A model generated the notes under the pieces. The model searched no databases and was not told the DNA's origin. It saw only the letters and a list, made by a program, of their open reading frames with translations. Below, in pieces: positions 13,657 to 14,947 of a DNA stretch of 14,947 bases. Position numbers and translations under genes: made by a program. Each line of letters opens with the position of its first letter. Position 1 is the first letter of the stretch. Source of the DNA: an uncultured Actinomycetes bacterium (GTDB lineage Bacteria; Actinomycetota; Aquicultoria; CAJVYJ01); the NCBI GenBank assembly GCA_913009475.1, contig CAJVYJ010000029.1:1-14947 (forward strand), written 5' to 3'.

Positions 13657-14880
13657 CTATACCAGCCCAAGGCTCGTAAAATTCTTAATTTCCGGCTCAA
13701 TAACGGCCGTAGGTCCAATACTGTCAACCAAAGCGTCTAAGGTCTTTAAGCCCAACCCAGTCACATAAGCCACGGTTAATTCATCGGCACTGATTTTTCC
13801 ACTCTCAGCCAGTTTTTTTAATACGGCAATAGTAACGCCACCGGCGGTTTCCGCGAATATGCCCTCAGTCTTAGCCAATAACTCGATAGCCTCTACTATC
13901 TCCTCGTCCGATACATCTATTATGCTGCCGCCGGTCTCTCTGACCGCGCCTAAAGCATAATAACCGTCCGCCGGATTGCCGATTGCCAACGATTTGGCGA
14001 TTGTGTCCGGCTTGACCGGACGAATATGATCCAAGCCAGCCTTGAATGCTTGAGATATGGGTGAACAGCCCGTAGCTTGAGCACCCGATACTTTAGTATT
14101 CGGCTCATCTATCAAACCGACTTTATAAAACTCATCCAACCCTTTCTTTATCTTCGTGAGCAACGAACCGGAAGCCATCGGCACCACCACGTGGTCCGGT
14201 GCCTTCCAGCCCAGTTGTTCAACTGTCTCAAAAGCTAATGTCTTTGAACCTTCCGCATAGAACGGACGAATATTTACGTTTACAAACGCCCATTTGTACT
14301 CGTCAGCTATCTCCGCGCATAACCGATTCACTTGGTCATAATTGCCGTTCACGGCAATTAGATTAGGTCCGTATATGGCGGTCGCGATAACTTTGCCCGA
14401 CTCCAGATCCGCCGGAATAAATATAAATGAACGCATCCCTGCTTTAGCGGCATGAGCTGCCACGGAATTAGCCAGATTGCCCGTTGAAGCACAAGCGGCC
14501 ACATCGAATCCGAACTCAACCGCTCTAGTCAATGCGACTGAAACGACCCTATCTTTAAAAGAATTAGTAGGATTCAAGGTATCATTCTTAATATAGAGAT
14601 CTTTTATACCCAGTCGATTACCAAGATTTTCCGCCTTTATCAACGGCGTATATCCCACACCCAGATCTATTCGCCTGGTTTCAGGCTCGATCGGCAACAA
14701 ATCAATATAACGCCAAATCGATAAAGGACCCGCGTTTATTTTGTCGCGGCTGATATCTTTTTTTATAGCTTTGTAGTTATAGACGACTTCAAGCGGCCCA
14801 AAACAGAATTCACAGACATGACTGGGAGATATAGGATATTCCCGGCCACACTCACGGCATCTTAATCCTTCTATATACAA
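13657..14880 (-). CDS. thrC: Threonine synthase (PLP-dependent)
   Basis: Converts O-phosphohomoserine to threonine; fold-type II PLP enzyme, cytoplasmic. Numbered from TTG 14880 (407 residues), an N-terminal zinc ribbon has Cys8-x2-Cys11 and Cys23-x2-Cys26. The PLP lysine is in NPTNSFKDR (Lys109), and the phosphate-binding region ACASTGNLANSVAAHAAKAG and the C-terminal AETAGGVTIA are typical. The frame runs on to ATG 14943, but that extension would be translated from the arms of a strong terminator hairpin. Homologues, as I recall, begin at about LRCRECG, and GGAGG lies four bases before TTG 14880, so I take TTG 14880 as the start. Expression is probably controlled by transcription attenuation in the leader. 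The CysO-like gene follows in the same transcript, so a sulfur-related side role, or an allied substrate, is conceivable. Sequence alone favours true threonine synthase. Confidence 0.92.
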   Translation of the reverse strand: MYIEGLRCRECGREYPISPSHVCEFCFGPLEVVYNYKAIKKDISRDKINAGPLSIWRYIDLLPIEPETRRIDLGVGYTPLIKAENLGNRLGIKDLYIKNDTLNPTNSFKDRVVSVALTRAVEFGFDVAACASTGNLANSVAAHAAKAGMRSFIFIPADLESGKVIATAIYGPNLIAVNGNYDQVNRLCAEIADEYKWAFVNVNIRPFYAEGSKTLAFETVEQLGWKAPDHVVVPMASGSLLTKIKKGLDEFYKVGLIDEPNTKVSGAQATGCSPISQAFKAGLDHIRPVKPDTIAKSLAIGNPADGYYALGAVRETGGSIIDVSDEEIVEAIELLAKTEGIFAETAGGVTIAVLKKLAESGKISADELTVAYVTGLGLKTLDALVDSIGPTAVIEPEIKNFTSLGLV

Positions 14881-14947
14881 TTTTCCTCCATTAAAAAAAC
14901 CTCTTTCGCCGGAAAGAGGTAGATTTTTGATAAATCTACTCATCTTT
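14881..14947 (-). promoter_or_regulatory. thrC leader RNA with competing antiterminator and terminator; possible 3' end of a SAM-I riboswitch
   Basis: Upstream of the terminator the minus strand can form GTAGATTT-ATCAA-AAATCTAC (14939-14919), extendable by AAAGA (14947-14943) with TCTTT (14917-14913) across a small internal loop. The 3' side of this stem uses 14919-14913, the 5' arm of the terminator, so the two folds exclude each other. The leader starts AAAGATGAG, like the 3' strand of stem P1 in SAM-I (S-box) riboswitches, the strand that normally switches between aptamer and antiterminator. The aptamer body would lie beyond the window edge, so the ligand is inference; a T-box or other leader remains possible. 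Confidence 0.55.
14893..14919 (-). terminator. Intrinsic terminator (attenuator) in the thrC leader
   Basis: On the minus strand CCTCTTTC-CGGC-GAAAGAGG is a perfect eight-base-pair stem with a four-base loop, followed directly by seven T (14899-14893). It sits three bases before the GGAGG of thrC, the standard place for a regulated terminator in a leader RNA. Confidence 0.85.

Noticed and set aside
13355..13768. Plus-strand open frame of 137 codons
   Set aside because: Antisense to the carrier-protein gene and the 3' end of thrC, both clearly coding; low-complexity composition.
14881..14943. N-terminal extension of threonine synthase to ATG 14943
   Set aside because: The 21 extra codons lie entirely on the arms of the antiterminator and terminator hairpins and the T run, and GGAGG precedes TTG 14880 instead.

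Overview
The window is a stretch of bacterial chromosome with moderate base composition, dense and almost entirely on the minus strand. It looks like a Gram-positive-type (Terrabacteria) genome. The order lepA-hemW-hrcA-dnaJ ... yqeY-phoH-pgpH-ybeY-dgkA ... cdd is the order known from Bacillota, and the 7TM-HD phosphodiesterase PgpH also fits that group. The adjacent threonine synthase and CysO-like sulfur-carrier pair resembles Actinomycetota. I read this as a deep-branching actinobacterial or Bacillota-related lineage; that is inference from content and order, not a placement. Start codons are unusual: thrC, lepA, hrcA, dnaJ and phoH all appear to begin with TTG, and ybeY probably with CTG.

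Layout, in transcription order on the minus strand (right to left). (1) 14947-13333: a leader RNA with mutually exclusive antiterminator and terminator hairpins, then threonine synthase and a CysO/MoaD/ThiS-like carrier protein. (2) 13332-13066: a short noncoding gap with hairpin repeats and a sigma-A-type promoter for lepA. (3) 13065-7833: lepA-hemW, a gap with a CIRCE-like operator, then hrcA-dnaJ. This is translation, heme-chaperone and heat-shock machinery, but grpE and dnaK are not between hrcA and dnaJ. (4) 7832-7408: a 425-base noncoding stretch holding several hairpin repeats, in the place where Bacillota carry prmA, rsmE, mtaB and rpsU. (5) 7407-875: yqeY, phoH, pgpH, ybeY, a DgkA-PAP2 fusion, a CorC/HlyC-type CBS membrane protein, and cdd. 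These join rRNA maturation, c-di-AMP turnover, undecaprenyl lipid recycling and pyrimidine salvage in a tightly packed, partly overlapping operon. (6) 1-831, the only large plus-strand gene: the 3' part of a GGDEF-domain protein with an RsbRD-like N-terminal region, convergent with cdd.

Most of the window is recognisable housekeeping sequence. The points most worth a second look are the attenuator in front of threonine synthase, whose first bases resemble the 3' end of a SAM-I riboswitch, combined with the linked sulfur-carrier gene; a family of intergenic hairpins that keep the same loop and flank but exchange stem sequences; the 20-residue ybeY extension read from CTG; a degenerate CIRCE operator; and two very small open frames in gene gaps. 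No CRISPR array, insertion sequence, tRNA, rRNA or phage gene was seen.
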